Positions 33,581 through 45,206 of a stretch of 64,000 bases of DNA are shown piece after piece; position 1 is the first letter of the stretch; every line of letters begins with the position of its first letter. A program made the translations under genes and the position numbers. The notes beneath the pieces were generated by a model. It worked only from the letters and a program-made list of their open reading frames with translations, searched no databases and was not told where the DNA came from. The DNA comes from Myrica gale (taxonomy: Eukaryota > Streptophyta > Magnoliopsida > Fagales > Myricaceae), in NCBI GenBank assembly GCA_963930655.1, contig OZ005605.1, forward strand, positions 16,313,501-16,377,500, in the 5' to 3' direction.

Positions 33581-36580
33581 CAATGTTTCTTGTGCGTGGT
33601 TTCTATTCATGCAATCTGTTACCAATTGGGGGCACCCATGTGGGCACCCTCATGCATTGTGACATATGTCCTCTTGGTGACACTTGGAACCATGCATGAC
33701 ACTTTAGGCATGCGAGGTGTCACAAGAAAATTGACGAGAAGAGGCTATAAAAGATTCCTCCTCCATCACTTCTCAACACACCAAAAAGTAGAGAGCTTCT
33801 CTCTCTTCCTCTTTCTCTCTCTAGAATTTTGTCTCCCTTTTTGAGCAATTATGTTATGGAATTAGTGGATGATTCTCTCGTAGAACACTTGACTATTGGG
33901 AAGAATTTCTGAAATTTTAACGGTTGGGGCACGTAAAACAACTTCAAGCATTCCATTTTAGGGACGTTAGCCAGTTGTTTTTCAGCTGCATATAATTTTT
34001 CCAACACAATCACATTTATTTGGCTGGCTTTGCATAAAAATCAAATGGAAAAAGCTTACAGTCTGGACAGTTGGCAGGAGATTTTCTCGAATATAGAAAA
34101 CGGGGCTGGCTTTATAATCTTTATGGCATGGAATCATGCTCATGGCCCTCTCGTTATCCTTCGATGTTGCATAGGAGTACCCGGTTCACATTAATGCAAA
34201 TGTGAAAAGATTATTCCCGACAAAGACAAAACAAACAAAAGAACAATAAGGAAAAGATTGTTCCAGCCATAGACGTCCAGGCTAGATGAACCTTAAAGGG
34301 CAACATGTGACCCAATTCATTCAGTGAAGAACAGGAAGGGTTCGATGTGGTGGCAGCTTTTATTTACAGAGGGTTCATTTTGAGGACTTGGGAGGTTTTT
34401 GAGAGGGAAACTTAGCAAGGTTGATTGTCTCGCACTTGGTATGTATGGTACCTGATTTCTTATTGCTAAGCAGTGCTCTGTAGTAGCATGGTTACTAATA
34501 ACTGGTAAAGAACCTATACTTTCCAACAAAGAAATAATTCAGTAGTATGCGATTTTTCTGGTACCGTTGATTAATGTAATCTTGCAGATATATGGTCGAG
34601 AGAATTATACATGTAATTAAGATCAATATAATTTAGGTATTAGCACAACCTCCACTCATCTCATTTGAGAACAGCCTTACAATAATTCTGGGCAAATTTA
34701 TTTGTCAAGAAAAGATAGTTAAGCTTGCAAGTTTGTTTTAGGAGTGGTGGATGGTTTTTCTTGGACATAAATAGGAGCATATCAAATTATAGCAATCATT
34801 TATTCATGTGGTACCATTCCCCACTGACATCTAGCTTAGTCAGTAAGGCACTACAGGTAGAGATCTTGATCCGAGGCAACATCTTTTCTTGTGACCCAAG
34901 CTACTTACTATTTGTCATCTTTTCTCAAAATAGAGAAAGTGCTTCTTTCTCAGCACCATCACAGTGATACAAAAAGGTATTCTGAGATGAGTGGAGGTGA
35001 GTGGGAGCCTTGTTGCATAGTTGTCAACTTTAATTGTTCACGCATTGACGCAGCTATTTTGATCCATTATGCACAGATAAGGAAGGATTCTAAAATACCC
35101 AGTTTTCCACTTTCTTCTTATCGTCCATGGTTCTTATAATAATCCAAAAGTGGATACATTTTTGCACACAAAACGACTACCAGCATATGAAACCTCTGGT
35201 TTCCTGTTTAATCATTTGAGCTGTTGCATTGTTAATATTCCCAAATGAGCATTGTAGTTACATGTCTTCTTCATTGACACACAACTCAAGTGCTCTATAC
35301 GGGTTAAGAACTACACATGAATTGTTCCATTGTATATTCTGTTTTATTTTTTCAGATGTTCTTATGAATCCCAACATAGCATGGCCTGTTATATTAATCT
35401 ACCAAGTACGCCCCTGGTGGAACTGCACGACATACTGTCTTTTTGTTCCTTTTTCTTTTTTCTATGAGTCTAGTTAATTTGATTGATGAAATCAGCTCCA
35501 TGTTAGATCCCAGTCCAGCAGGAAACTTCTTTAGAACATCAAATTTCAGAACCCTTTTTCCTTTTGGGAGGCCGCTTCGTGATGTGTCACTTGTCAATAA
35601 ATTGTTCATCTTAGGATACTGACTCTAAAATGATGCCTGGGGCTAATCTTCCTGAATGTTTCACACTCTACAAAAGTGAGAAAACAATAGAAAGATAGGA
35701 GTTTTTATGGTGTTCCCCATTTAGGTTAGTTCCAAGAACATCACCCTTAAGTGCTTGAAACACCATGTGCAACACGCACATACATCCATGAATTATAGTC
35801 TTTTTCTTAACTCGAGCACATGATTCATGCATCCATGAAGGAATCTGAAGAAATTACCCAAAAACAGAAAATTTGTAGTTTGAGGATGAAACTAAGCTAT
35901 CACGGGGCCATGCCTCAAGGCTTTAAACAGGGCAAGAGACTTGCTTATTGTCATTCTGTCCGCTTCTACATTAATACCCTCTTTCTTTATGACAAGGTAA
36001 GTGTGCTTCGCTATTTTCTTCACAAAAACAACATGCATAAACCCTGATAGGCAAATAGGCGAAAAGGGATAGCAACGTAGGAACTTAGTTTAATTCATAT
36101 GATGTCATGGCTCACGGCACAGATAATGTTAGTTTGGACCTCGTATCAATCCACTAGAGAAGTAAAACCTTCTAGTTTGTTGATAAGTCTATATTTAATT
36201 ATGCATTCAAAGAAAAACACAGATCAACAAAATATATACACAGTAGAATCTACTTTAAGATTCCCAAGAGAAAGTCATAAAGAAATTAAGCTTTGAACCT
36301 CCTGTTACTTTAGAATGTTACTTACATTACCATGAATGAGGTTGATTTAGTGAGAACTTGAGATTAGATGCTATGCACTGCAACTACTGCAGATAAATAC
36401 TAAATAGGAAAAACGAAGAAATCAAGTAGGGTTCATGGAAGAGTTCATAGAACTCCTCCACGCCTTATTTAAAACAAAATACAAGAAAGACTCTAAAGAG
36501 CAACTTGTATATCTACGCCAAAGTAGCTAGAAGACTCAAAAGGAAACAAATCAGGGGAAGAGTAGTATAGGGCTTCTCCA
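33581..36580. other. Intergenic stretch without recognised genes
   Basis: Mixed AT-rich sequence between the X8 copies. Short ORFs here have no family resemblance or splice context that I can support. A pyrimidine tract at 33795-33835 looks like a leader but is not tied to a gene. Confidence 0.4.
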
Positions 36581-36584
36581 CAGT

Positions 36585-37307
36585 TTATTCTAGCTTAAAT
36601 CTTGAAACCTGGTCCCTAAAACCATATTCCTCATTGTAGTTACTAGGCATAGGTGCAGCTACCTTAACTGCAAAACAGGGCTCAAACAATTTAGGACCCG
36701 GAAAGAAAGAAAGAAGGCTTTGTCAATTCAATACAAATCAAACGAAAGAGTTTAATTAACCTGGTACTGATCGAGGTTATATCTTAAAATCGCACGAAGA
36801 AAGTAACTTCTTTATTTAACATGCAAATGGATTGGTGGCCTTACTTGGGTCAGTCACTGTGATGAGGCCAGAGCTTCTGAAGTCACAGTGCCACCCGTTA
36901 TGGCCCATCATCTTGTAGTAAAGATTCATGATGACTGAGGCATGGTGAATAAGGTTATCAGGTAAAAAGCATGGGCCACCTTCTTCTATCAGCTTGCAGT
37001 CGTACGCTTGGTCGCAAGTGAACTGGATGTTCGCAGTCAGTTCTGCATCGCTTGATGAGGGCTTGGCTACACACCAAGTTGTCTTCTCCTACAACACATG
37101 CAAGAAAAATTGCATAAAGTCAAGAACAATTCAATTGGAATTCTCACGTTTAATGATGTAGAACATTGGTTTTGGATTGATGTTGTACCTGTGCATAAGC
37201 AAGTTCCAGATGCCCTTCGCATGTTAACCCGACAAAAACCATCAGGAAAGAAAGCAATTTGCTTCTAAAAACTCAAACAATTATACTACTCATTTTCAAC
37301 CAGTTTG

Positions 37308-37349
<42 letters not shown>

Positions 37350-37707
37350 TAGCATGTCCTTCTACGGGTAAGATTTTACGCGCTCCATTTGTTTTCCTGT
37401 GAATTCTCTCTTGTTGAACAACAGAACAACCATCAGAGAAAACTCAGCGAAGCTACGTGAAAGAAACGAAAAGCTCTTCAAAAGAATGGCATGGTTTCCA
37501 TGATTCCTGAAAGACCCTTATGTCACTGACCATTGAACTGCGTAAGTGTACACAGACAAAAAGTAACAGAGCATTAATGAATGGGAAGTTTAGATAAGAA
37601 GTATAAAGTTGCTACTCCATAAGCCCAAAGGGTGGAATTTTACCAGAACTGATCGACAAAACCAGGAGGAGGAGGAGAGCGGGAACTGAGAGAGTTGATT
37701 TTGCCAT
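36585..37707 (-). CDS. X8 (CBM43) domain secreted protein, copy C, apparently intact
   Basis: Exon 37644-37707 encodes a signal peptide (MAKSTLSVPALLLLLVLSIS). A 26-base exon 37189-37214 adds GHLELAYAQ. Exon 36845-37088 carries the X8 domain: TTWCVAKPSSSDAELTANIQ, CDQAYDCKLIEEGGPCF, LIHHASVIMNLYYKMMGHNG, WHCDFRSSGLITVTDP. A last exon 36585-36667 (KVAAPMPSNYNEEYGF...KLE, TAA) joins in phase through a GTAAGG donor and TTTTGCAG acceptor. Without that splice the ORF reads into SKATNPFAC and stops at 36816, which also supplies a terminal cysteine. All joins are in phase and the six core cysteines are visible. Secreted to the wall or plasmodesmata; it likely binds beta-1,3-glucan. It is the intact member of a three-gene tandem group. 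Confidence 0.87.
37313..37348. repeat. (CA)n microsatellite
   Basis: Run of about 17 CA units in the first intron of X8 copy C. Confidence 0.9.
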
Positions 37708-37709
37708 CA

Positions 37710-38312
37710 CCTTGAAGGCTTGATGATATGAATGAGTGTGAAAAAGCAAAGACGTCTCAGGGGAATAAATAATGGAGGTAGCCATTTACTTATAGTATAT
37801 AGACCACGTTATTGATATTGCCAGAGCTTAGTTTGGTAACCCCCCAACCGATTTAACTTTTTGTACTAAATTAACCACAATTGGAAAAAGAGTGTGGAAG
37901 ACTCGAAGCATCCCTGGCAATAGACCTTCCCTACTTGGCTTTTAGTCCTTTGGGCAAATGTTCAATGAGTGCTTTAATGCGCGCGGGCGGTCTTATTGTG
38001 AATAATCTGTTTGGATTGCAAGATGAAACGAAAGGGGAAGGTAAAGGGGATGCCTTTAAAACGTAATTTGTGCAAATTACTACCAAAGCCTGCCTATATA
38101 TCGCCCTATGGCCTGCATGCCGGCGTGGTATTGTCAAATTGCAAGCAAGCCGGCCCCAACACACCGACCTTTTGTACAGACGGTGCATGCCATAAACATT
38201 TCAGAAAGTAACGCTTTCCATTTCTTGAAAGTATTTCAAACTTCCATTTTCATTTAGTTTTAATCTTTCGTTTTCTCGAAATATGACACTTAAAAAGCTT
38301 TTTACGCGTTAA
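37710..38312. other. Upstream region of X8 copy C
   Basis: Presumed promoter of the X8 gene (it transcribes away from here) followed by unannotated sequence. No gene recognised. Confidence 0.4.
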
Positions 38313-38320
38313 CCTGCACC

Positions 38321-38737
38321 TAGGGGTGAAAACCGGAAATGCGGTCCGGACCGCATTTCCAGTCCTCTAATATTAAAGGACCAGACCGGACCACTTATAT
38401 GTGGTCCGGTTCGGTCCGGTTTTAAGAAATACGGTCCGGTCTGGACCACTTAAGTGGTCCAGACCGGATTTAAATTATTTCTAAAAAAAAAATTCGCGCC
38501 TCTGCGCACTACTGCGCAGGATTTAAATTATTTCTATAAAAAAATTAAAATTTCGCGCCTCTGCGCAGTGCGTTAAAAATTTTAAAAAAATTTTAAAAAA
38601 AATTATGAAATGCGGTCCGGTCCGGACCGCATTTCAAATATATATAGACCGGACCGGACCGTATTTTTAAAATTGAGACCGCACCGGACCGCAAATCCGG
38701 TCCGGTCCGGTCTGCGGTCCGGTTCTGTTCAGCCCTA
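38321..38737. mobile_element. hAT-type MITE with CCGGTCCGG repeats
   Basis: Begins TAGGGGTGAAAACCGG and ends CCGGTTCTGTTCAGCCCTA. The 8-bp target CCTGCACC is duplicated exactly at 38313-38320 and 38738-38745. Inside, CGGTCCGGTCCGG motifs crowd both ends around a core of low complexity. No coding capacity. Confidence 0.93.
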
Positions 38738-38826
38738 CCTGCACCTCTTGTCTGCATATATCCATTAAGATCAACTTCGTCTCCACATCCCCATATGCAT
38801 AATGTTCCCACAATTGATACTAAAAG

Positions 38827-39132
38827 TGTTAGAGTCTCACATTGATGAGAGATCATTTAATCTTGTGCTTCATATACTTGTTGGGCCACCTCTTCCCATT
38901 GCCAATTGATATTATGATGAAACTTAACATGGTATCAGAGGCAAGTTTCTGGGCTTGGCCCACTTATTTGTGTTCCCCATTTGTTGTCCACGTGCATAGA
39001 CCATGTTCATTCAGCCTGCACGTGAGGGGGAGTGTTAGAGTCTCACATTGATTAGGGACCATTTAATCTTGTGCTTCATTTTATTGGGCCACCTCTTCCC
39101 ATTGCCAATTGGTATTGGGATGAAATTTAACA
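38827..39132 (+). mobile_element. TRIM element, 306 bp, complete, plus strand
   Basis: LTRs 38827-38929 and 39033-39132 begin TGTTAGAGTCTCACATTGAT and end TTAACA. The primer-binding site TGGTATCAGAGGC (from 38930) matches initiator tRNA-Met. The purine tract CGTGAGGGGGAG sits before the second LTR. AAAAG is duplicated at 38822-38826 and 39133-39137. No coding capacity. Confidence 0.93.
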
Positions 39133-39632
39133 AAAAGTTACGACGATTCTCTCCTCTGAGATCATCATAGCATTCTTTGATGCAGGCTATTGAATTCACA
39201 ATTGATCATCATCAGTGTATGAGGCTTTTTTTGGCTATTGAATTCACGTGAACGCCTAGATGCAGGCTACCACAAGGCCTTGGTTTTCACTATTTTTGGG
39301 ACGCTGGGGGAATTCTTTTGCCTTCGTTTAGAAATGTTTCTAATTCCTATTGGGATTCTCTTATTCAAGGGAAATTTGGTCTTTTATCTATTGTATCTCA
39401 GATGCATATATTTTGAGCTGGACATGTTCTAGACACATAATTAATGGCCCATGGTGATCACCACTTGTTGACGTTGCTGGTCCATTTTTTCTAACTGCAC
39501 CTTAGAGGCAACCCGCTTCACCAGCTAAGGCCCCTAAATGGGAGGGTAGGGATGCAGAGAGCCAGAGACAGTCAGGAGACTTGCCTTGACAGCAACATTG
39601 GGTTTGTAAATAATGAAACTAGGGAGGAACAG

Positions 39633-39929
39633 AACTAGACCGTGGACCAGAAAATCAGACCGGATTTGCGGTCCGGTACAGTCCAAATTTTTAAAATGCG
39701 GTTCGGTCCGGTTTATAAATTTCTTATATGCGGTCCGGACGGACCGGACCGCATTTAATAATTTTTTTTAATTTTTTATAATTATTAAAAAAAGTAAATC
39801 TCTACGCAGTGCTTCACTGCGCAGTTAGAATAAATTTTTTAAAAAAATTAAATCCGGTCTCCACTTAAGTGGTCCAGACCGGACCGGACCACTTGGACCA
39901 CTTATAAGCATTTCCGGTTTCCAGCCCTA
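39633..39929. mobile_element. hAT-type MITE with CCGGTCCGG repeats (second copy)
   Basis: CGGTCCGG-rich segment ending TTCCAGCCCTA at 39929. The left edge is altered (near TAGACCGTGG), so no target duplication could be matched. The core includes the TGCGCAGT-type stretch also seen in the copy at 38.3 kb. Confidence 0.75.
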
Positions 39930-39937
39930 ATGGAATC

Positions 39938-40217
39938 GAGGGCCGCAAACCGGATTTCCGGTCCTACAAAAATAGAGGACCGGACCGGACCACTCGGTCC
40001 GGTTTGGTCTAGGCAAATGCAGTCCGGTTTAATTTTTTTTTCATTTTTAAATTTTTTAAATTTAGGTTAATTTAAAAGGGGAATGACATATAAAAATGTA
40101 GAGTTTTAGTTTAGATTAAAATTAAACTTTTTAAGTTTATAATTTGTATTAAAAAAATAGGACCGGACCGGACCGCAAATCCGGTGCGGTTTTGCGGTCC
40201 GGTTTTGTTCAGCCCTA
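39938..40217. mobile_element. hAT-type MITE with CCGGTCCGG repeats (third copy)
   Basis: Begins GAGGGCCGCAAACCGG and ends TTTTGTTCAGCCCTA. Flanks ATGGAATC (39930-39937) and ATGGAAGC (40218-40225) differ at one base, a likely 8-bp target duplication. It lies directly against the second copy. Confidence 0.85.
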
Positions 40218-40225
40218 ATGGAAGC

Positions 40226-40930
40226 CCCTTCGTAATTGCCCATGATCTCATCTTCCGCTTGTTGATGCAAGCATGGTTCTCAACCATATATGCGGAGTCT
40301 CATGTACATCCACATTAGCCACAATTTGGGTTTGCTCCACATTCCATCCTTTTCAAGGGGCCTGGCCCTTTTCTTTTAAAGTAGCAGTACAGATCGAAGT
40401 TCCGTTAGCAAGGTACAGAATGCAGCCCTTTTAGGCAGAGCAGCAATTGCAAGCTGGTGGTCGTTTGGGTAATGCCACATTGCTTGGAGTTGGAGATGGA
40501 GATGGACATGTCATATACGATGCCTGCATAATATGGGCCAAACTCTTGCTCTTGTAGTGATTTCTTGATTGAACCCTAGTAGAATTGCACATAATTATAC
40601 TTCCAAAATGATCAAAAGCAAGATTTGAGAGCGTAGACCCAAGCAATATAAGAGATTTATATGCTAAACATATGCTTTTTAATACCACCCAATCTTTCAT
40701 AAGTAGGAAGAAATTCCATTAAATGCAGCTAGAAGTAAAGATTTGTTCTTAGTGCAAGCAAAACCAACAGAAGATAATTAATATAAGGCAACAACATCAT
40801 GAAATTGAAGATCACATGATGATGAGGAGCTTACCACAGAAAAGTAGAAGATATGATACTGCACCAACTTGTTGTCCCGCAGCAGCCATATTTCCTTTCA
40901 AAATTTGGTTTTGTCAGTTTCTCAAGACGC
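40226..40930. other. Intergenic stretch
   Basis: Holds an 89-residue minus-strand ORF (40431-40700) ending KRPPACNCCSA that I cannot place in a family. Otherwise nothing recognised before the LINE 3' end. Confidence 0.35.
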
Positions 40931-41400
40931 ATTTTTTTGTTGTTGCTAAAACGAGATTCATATATAAAAACAGACAAAACAAAGTCAATGATGCATATCA
41001 CAGCCCCGGATATGCTCGGGAATAACGGAAAAAGGAACAAAACCAACAATCCAAAAACGAGCTGCCCTACCAGCCAAAAAGTGCGCCTGCAAGTTACACT
41101 TCCGAGAAACCCTAGCAATCCTCCAATCACAACACTCCAAAAAGAAAAACTGAATATGCTCCATCATCCTCGAAGCAGCCCAAAGCTGAGGTGGCTCCTT
41201 AGAAAGCACATCTTTGCACACCAAGAGAGAGTCACATTAAAAAAACACCTTATCCCACTTAAACCCGCCAAAGCGAAAGCCTCCCCTACAATCGAGTCCA
41301 TATCAACAAATCGTTCTGTGTAAACCATACAGAGGGAACTGCAAAAATATCCAACAGAGATTGCTATGTATGACACATTCTGACGGATAGCAAATCCGTA

Positions 41401-42003
41401 TTAAATTTCAACCAACCACAAAGGAGGACGAATCCACTTCTTACCCGCAAAACACTCAGCCTCCATCCAAGCATGTGAGTGTTCCGCGTACCGCCTCCGG
41501 ATCCTAACAATAATGTCCTCAACTATGATCGATTTTTGTTGGTAGACCAGCAAATTGCGAGCCTGCCATAAGCCATCCATCACCAACACATAATGAATAA
41601 TGAATGCCTTCACACTATGTTTGTCAAAATTCAGCAACTCATCCACATGTAAAAGAGCATAAATCAATTCCGCCAGAGAGAGACAACAAAGGAACGTAAT
41701 CCACCTAATAGCCCAAGGCGACTCCCTCCACACCTTGCTCGCCACATCACAATGAACCAACAAGTGCAATGTATCCTCTGGAACAGATCTGCAAAGAGGA
41801 CATTGAAACTGATCATCCTCAACACGCTGTAAAAGCCTTCCCAACGCACCCTTAGTCTTTAAAGCCCCCACTGCCACCTTCCAAAGCAAATTTTTTAACC
41901 GATCTTGTAACTTTAGTTTCCAAAGCAAGTTCCAGGATTTTTTGTCCAACAACAACATTGATGGCGCAAGCCTCTCTTGCACATCCCTAAGGAACGATCT
42001 CAC
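41401..42003 (-). CDS. LINE ORF2 segment: reverse transcriptase zinc-binding domain
   Basis: Longest uninterrupted piece of ORF2 (200 residues). It carries WNLLWKLKLQDRLKNLLWK and the CPLC...HLLVHC zinc-binding pattern of zf-RVT domains downstream of plant LINE reverse transcriptases. It is a fragment of a broken ORF, not a host gene. Confidence 0.85.
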   Translation of the reverse strand: MRSFLRDVQERLAPSMLLLDKKSWNLLWKLKLQDRLKNLLWKVAVGALKTKGALGRLLQRVEDDQFQCPLCRSVPEDTLHLLVHCDVASKVWRESPWAIRWITFLCCLSLAELIYALLHVDELLNFDKHSVKAFIIHYVLVMDGLWQARNLLVYQQKSIIVEDIIVRIRRRYAEHSHAWMEAECFAGKKWIRPPLWLVEI

Positions 42004-42707
42004 AGTAAAAATACCATTTGGTTCTCTGACCCAAACTCATTTATCCTCAAGAGAAGAATTTGGTATAGGGAGACACAAAATAGCCTCAACCGAGGCCTCA
42101 TCAAACATATCACGCAACAGCCCCACATCCCACTACCTAGTAAAAGCAGAAACCAAATCTGCCACCATCCGAATTTCCTCGAACCCAAGACTTCTTGCAG
42201 GCCAACTGGGGACAAAAACTTGCATCAAAGATAACCAGGGAGTTGTTCTTATATCCACAGACTCGCCTCTACAAGGCACCACACATAAACCTTTCAAAAC
42301 CTGTGGTAAGATTTTTTGAATACCCTTCCAAATCCAAGAACAATTCCCCCCACCACAGGAGCAGCCATCGGGTCCCGCACCTTATACTTCAATCTTACTG
42401 TGCGAACCCACAAACTATCAGGTTCAAAAATCAACTTCCATTTCAACTTCGCAATTAACGCCTTGTTGACCTCAAACATTTTTCTGATCCTCAAACCACC
42501 CAACTCCTTTGGCAAACAAATATCATCCCAAGCCCGAGAAGTATAATTTTGAGCCTTTTGAGTAGGAAACCCCCACCTAAAGTCCTTTAGAATCTGGTCA
42601 ATTTCAGCACACCAGCCTTTGGGAAGCAAGAACGTTGACATACAGTAAATAGGCATCGCAATCGCCACATATTTGATAAGAGTGGTCCTCCCCGCTTGAG
42701 AAAGTGT

Positions 42708-43086
42708 TCTAACCTTCCAACCCGCCACTTTACTCAACACTTTTACTTTCACATCCTCAAACGCTTTCTTCCTAAAACGCCCCATAAAAAGAGGGAGCCC
42801 CAAATATTTGCTATGAATAGACATAGCTTTTACTTGCAAAAATCGCAAAGTGCAACAGCCAACTCCGGGTGCGTATTGACGCTGCAGAATAATGCATTCT
42901 AACCTTCAACCCGCCATTTTACTCAACATTTTTGCTATGACATCCTCATACGCTTTCTTCCTAGAACGCCCCATAAAAAGAGGGAGCCTCAAATATTTAC
43001 TATGAATAGACATAGCTTTTACTTGCAAAAAATTGCAAAGTGCAACAGCCAACTTCGGGTGCGTATTGGCGCTGTAGAATAATGAA
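42708..43086. repeat. 190-bp tandem duplication within the LINE reverse transcriptase
   Basis: The segment from TTCTAACCTT (about 42708) to 42897 is repeated at 42898-43086, with about a dozen differences. Both copies encode, on the minus strand, the VKAMSIHSKYL.LPLFMGR block, so one copy is redundant. The duplication itself would break ORF2. Confidence 0.9.
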
Positions 43087-44693
43087 GATTTTCCATAATT
43101 AACCTTTTGTCCCGACCAACGTGAGTACTTAGCCAAAATGTCGCCCACCACTACCACCTCTTGCCTATTCGCTCGAGAAAAAATCATAATATCGTCAGCG
43201 AATAACAAATGGGAAATAGGAGGGGCTGATTGGTTCACCTTAACACCATGGAGGGTGCCTCTCTCTTCAGCTGAAATGAGCAATATAAAAAGGACCTTCG
43301 ATCCTAAAATAAATAGGAAGGGAGAAAGAGGATCTCCCTGGCCTAGTCCTCGCGAGGGCGAAAAAAAATCCGTGAGGTGACCCATTCAATAGCACCAAAA
43401 AGCTAACAGTAAAGATACACAGTTGTACCCACCCAATCCACCTCTCTCCAAACCCGAAACATCGGAGCACTTGGAGAATAAACCCCTACTCCATCCTATC
43501 GTACGCCTTGGCCATGTCCAACTTCAAAGCCATAAGACCTTTTCTACCACGTTTCGCTTTCATCGAATGAAGGATTTCTTGGCCTAAAATAATATTTTCT
43601 TGAATCACATGTCCCGGGACAAAATCTGCCTGGAAGGTGAAATCAGCTTCCCAAGAACCCCTTTAAGTCAAGTAGCCAACTCTTTGGAGATGACCTTATA
43701 CGCCACATTCCAGAGGCTAATCGATCTATATTGCTTAATATAAAAAGGATTCTCCACTTTAGGTAACAGCACAACGAAGCTATGATCGAGTTTTTTAAGC
43801 ATAAATCCAGAGCGAAAAAAATGCAAAAGCATAGCTTGAAGCTGCTCATGAACCGTCTCCCAATAGTGTTGATAAAAAATAGCCGACATGTCATCCGGGC
43901 CCGGTGCCTTAAGAGCACCAATCTAATCAATCGCAGCTTTAATCTCCTCCACAGATGGTAACCCACACGACCGAATATTATCATTCCCAAAGATATCTGG
44001 CTGAATAAGATCAGCCAATTCCGCACCCACCCCAACAAACGCAGAGGGAAAAAACCCCTTGAAATAGCTCACCACATGAGCTCCAATGGACTCCCGATCA
44101 CGCAACCAACCTCCTTTATCATCTTTAATAGATTCGATGTTGTTGCATCATCGCCTGATAATTGTGGATAAGTGGAAAATTTTGTGTTAAGGTCCGTGGT
44201 GGTCAGCCAACTCACCCTAGATTTATGTTTCCATATGCATTCCTCCTTCTTTAATGCCTCAGACAGCTCGGCTTGCACAATACATTTAGCCTCCCAATTA
44301 TACTCAGTAAAATTCAGCCCTTGCAGATATTCAAACCGACTGTATAACAACCGAATCTTGGACTGAACAGAACCAAAACTATTTCTGTTCCATTTCTTTA
44401 AACCCCACTTAGTCAACTTCACTCTTTGAACCAAACGAAACAGAGGAGAACCTTGAATTGAAATATTCCACGCCTCCCTCACAACACCAATACTTGAATC
44501 ATCCCGAGTCCAACAGCTCTCGAACTGGAAAGGTTTTGGCCCCGCTGCCATGGCCCCACCAAAATTTATAAAATCGGAGAATGATCCGAGGAATGCCGAG
44601 GTAGATTACGCATCACCGCTCGAGGAAAAAGTGACAACCAATCCCCATTCGCAGCCCCTTATCCAATATCTCTCGTATACGATATCTACCACT

Positions 44694-45206
44694 TCACCCA
44701 TTACACCAAGTAAACAATGGACCCAAACTCCCCAAATCCACCAGCCCATAGGATAATTTTAGTTGATAGAATCCATCCAGAGAAGATGAAGCGAACGACC
44801 TACCTCCAATTTTCTCATGTTGACCGAACAAAGCGTTGAAGTCGCTCATCACCAACCAAGGCCCTGCAAATAGCCTACCAATGCCATCCAACTCTTCCCA
44901 AAAGGCTTGCTTCTCTCTCCATTCACATGGACAGTGCACAAAAGAAATGGCCCAAGGTTGAAAGCTCAGGACCCCAAACAGCACGATACTAATCAAATTC
45001 TGCTTCAAAACCGTCAAGTCAAACTCGACTCCCCATCTCCAAGCAATAATCATTCCATCTTTCAACCCCTCAGCTGGAACCTCCAAAGAATTTGGGTAAC
45101 CCAACCGAGCCAAAATATCCGTAGCAAGGGAAACTTTCGTTTCCGCTATGCACAGACAATCCGGGTTAAATTGTCTGAGCATTGCACTAAGCGAGCTTAA
45201 TGTCAA
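44694..45206 (-). CDS. LINE endonuclease (EEP family) segment
   Basis: 170-residue open segment with the endonuclease/exonuclease/phosphatase marks CIAETKV, WLVMSDFNALFG and LFTWCNG. It is the N-terminal part of LINE ORF2. Confidence 0.85.
   Translation of the reverse strand: MTLSSLSAMLRQFNPDCLCIAETKVSLATDILARLGYPNSLEVPAEGLKDGMIIAWRWGVEFDLTVLKQNLISIVLFGVLSFQPWAISFVHCPCEWREKQAFWEELDGIGRLFAGPWLVMSDFNALFGQHEKIGGRSFASSSLDGFYQLKLSYGLVDLGSLGPLFTWCNG

Noticed and set aside
33795..33835. Leader-like CT tract suggesting a gene start
   Set aside because: No coding sequence with family resemblance follows within several hundred bases.
37881..38211. Short ORFs upstream of X8 copy C on both strands
   Set aside because: No recognisable domain, splice context or conservation cue.
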